Assembly: GCF_026151205.1 (NCBI RefSeq)
Contig: NC_087073.1
Coordinates: 5,725,001-5,789,000 of the forward strand
Direction: 5' to 3'
Origin: Bolinopsis microptera
Lineage: Eukaryota; Ctenophora; Tentaculata; Lobata; Bolinopsidae
Length of the DNA stretch: 64,000 nucleotides
This document shows positions 63,114 to 64,000 of this stretch, one piece after another. The translations under genes were made by a program, and so were the position numbers. The notes beneath the pieces are model-generated. The model saw only the letters and a list, made by a program, of their open reading frames with translations. It did no database searches and was not told where the DNA came from. Every line of letters begins with the position of its first letter. The first letter of the stretch is position 1.

Positions 63114-63894
63114 CAAAAAAGCGGTCCTGGTCGAGCCTTGGCTTTAACGAGTTGGAAGCAACCAGAGAGATGGTTAGATGTATAAATTTGGGGATTGAAG
63201 TGGTTTGCAATAACCAGAGAGATGTTAAACAAATTGAACAACAGGTTGAACAAAAAAGCATGTGTAAAAAGTTATCGAGTGATAAAATAGGACAAAGGAG
63301 AAAGCATAGATATGATCTTAGGCAGCTAGACGCCAGCTAGCTCATCGCGGTGTCACATGACTTTAACACCACGATATCATTGGTCATCTATATATCCAAT
63401 GCGAAATATAAATATAGCGCGTTTTTCATGAATTAGTAGCGCCGTACAAAAATTAAGCAGTTTGGAACAAAATTACAAGTTTTCAGTTTACAGAAATATT
63501 GAAACATTTCAATTTTTGTTTGCATGAAGGTTCTAATGACTTAATAAAGTCGTTTAGATAATAAAAATACTACAAAGATACCAAGTAAACTCACAAATAT
63601 TGCAACTTGGTTAAAAACAATGCATTTAACTGTTTTGGTGGCGCGCGCGCGCCATCTCAGTCAATTACTCCCATATTTGGTCAAATAGGATAATAGGGAC
63701 GCAGAATATGCGTCCCTCTAAAAAGTCCGATTCCCTTCATGGTATGCCCCTTTTTCCGCCTTCGGCGGCGCGCGCTTCGCGCGCGAAAAGTGGCATGCAA
63801 CGTATGTCAAGACGAGTCCAACTCGGACCGTCGACGAGTCCAACTCGGCGCGCGTCCTGGTAGGTTGTAAACCTACAACTCATGCGCGCGCCCA
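63114..63894. other. Non-coding DNA with CG-rich hairpins
   Basis: No gene was recognised; the plus open frame at 63152-63340 has no known homology. Two adjacent perfect hairpins lie at 63756-63785. Alternating GC runs occur at 63640-63652 and 63769-63785. Confidence 0.5.
63756..63785. other. Two back-to-back hairpins with TTC loops
   Basis: CCGCC-TTC-GGCGG (63756-63768) is followed immediately by CGCGCGC-TTC-GCGCGCG (63769-63785). The stems are perfect, 5 and 7 bp, and both loops are TTC. Confidence 0.7.
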
Positions 63895-63895
63895 T

Positions 63896-64000
63896 AGCAG
63901 CATGCAGTTAGCAGCAGTGAGCAGCAGTGAGCAGCAGTGAGCAGCAGTTAGCAGCAGTGAGCACTGATCAGCAGCAGTGAGCAGCAGTGAGCAGCAGTTA
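63896..64000. repeat. 10-bp repeat (AGCAGCAGTG)n, running off the window
   Basis: Ten or so units of AGCAGCAGTG with TTAGC variants, continuing beyond the right edge. The reverse complement of a similar array lies at 55590-55680. Confidence 0.9.

Overview
The window looks like nuclear DNA of an invertebrate animal. Coding sequence is sparse and split by GT-AG introns of up to about 7.7 kb. Non-coding DNA is AT-rich and crowded with micro- and minisatellites, and there are LINE, SINE, hAT and small inverted-repeat elements. The receptor family at the left end (LDLa modules fused to a rhodopsin-type 7TM domain, GRL101-like) makes me lean towards a cnidarian or another early-branching marine invertebrate. 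That placement is an inference and weak. Nothing here is bacterial, viral or plasmid-like.

Layout. 0.4-6.5 kb (+): an LDLa-rich G-protein-coupled receptor gene cut in two by an antisense, 5'-truncated LINE (about 1950-4942). It also carries an in-frame TAG in TM3, so the copy shown is a pseudogene or a damaged allele. 6.6-7.0 kb: a tRNA-derived SINE. 7.6-9.5 kb: a decamer satellite and a 46-bp minisatellite. 12.1-30.4 kb (-): a CPEB1-type cytoplasmic polyadenylation element-binding protein gene. I reconstructed it exon by exon (eight coding exons with matching splice phases, about 547 aa), with a glutamine-rich prion-like segment, two RRMs and the C-terminal zinc-binding domain, plus a candidate alternative first exon. 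Its introns hold most of the simple repeats (11, 24, 36, 39, 31 and 7 bp units, long CT and GA tracts, two poly-G tracts).

30.4-49.9 kb: mostly non-coding. It has dense clusters of the palindrome CACGTG, a duplicated CRE (TGACGTCA), a 1.35-kb almost perfect foldback element flanked by TTAA, a pogo-like MITE inserted in a minisatellite, and relics of an RNase H-bearing LINE. 50.0-50.8 kb (-): an intact gene for a TRIC (TMEM38) intracellular cation channel, with its whole coding region in one exon. 51-56 kb: a repeat-rich region with a 52-bp satellite and scattered copies of shared repeat segments. 56.3-59.5 kb (-): a decayed but still recognisably spliced hAT (BED-finger) transposase gene beside the relic of a second, VNTG/LPLRHL-type gene. 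59.6-63.1 kb: a 63-bp repeat and a long 91-bp satellite of about 37 units.

Only two genes appear functional as read: the CPEB1-like translational regulator and the TRIC channel. I see no operon-like or pathway link between them. I did not find a clearly new multi-gene system. The most unusual items are the foldback element, the prion-like CPEB with a possible alternative promoter, the CACGTG clusters, the spliced hAT gene, and poly-G tracts framed by exact short duplications.
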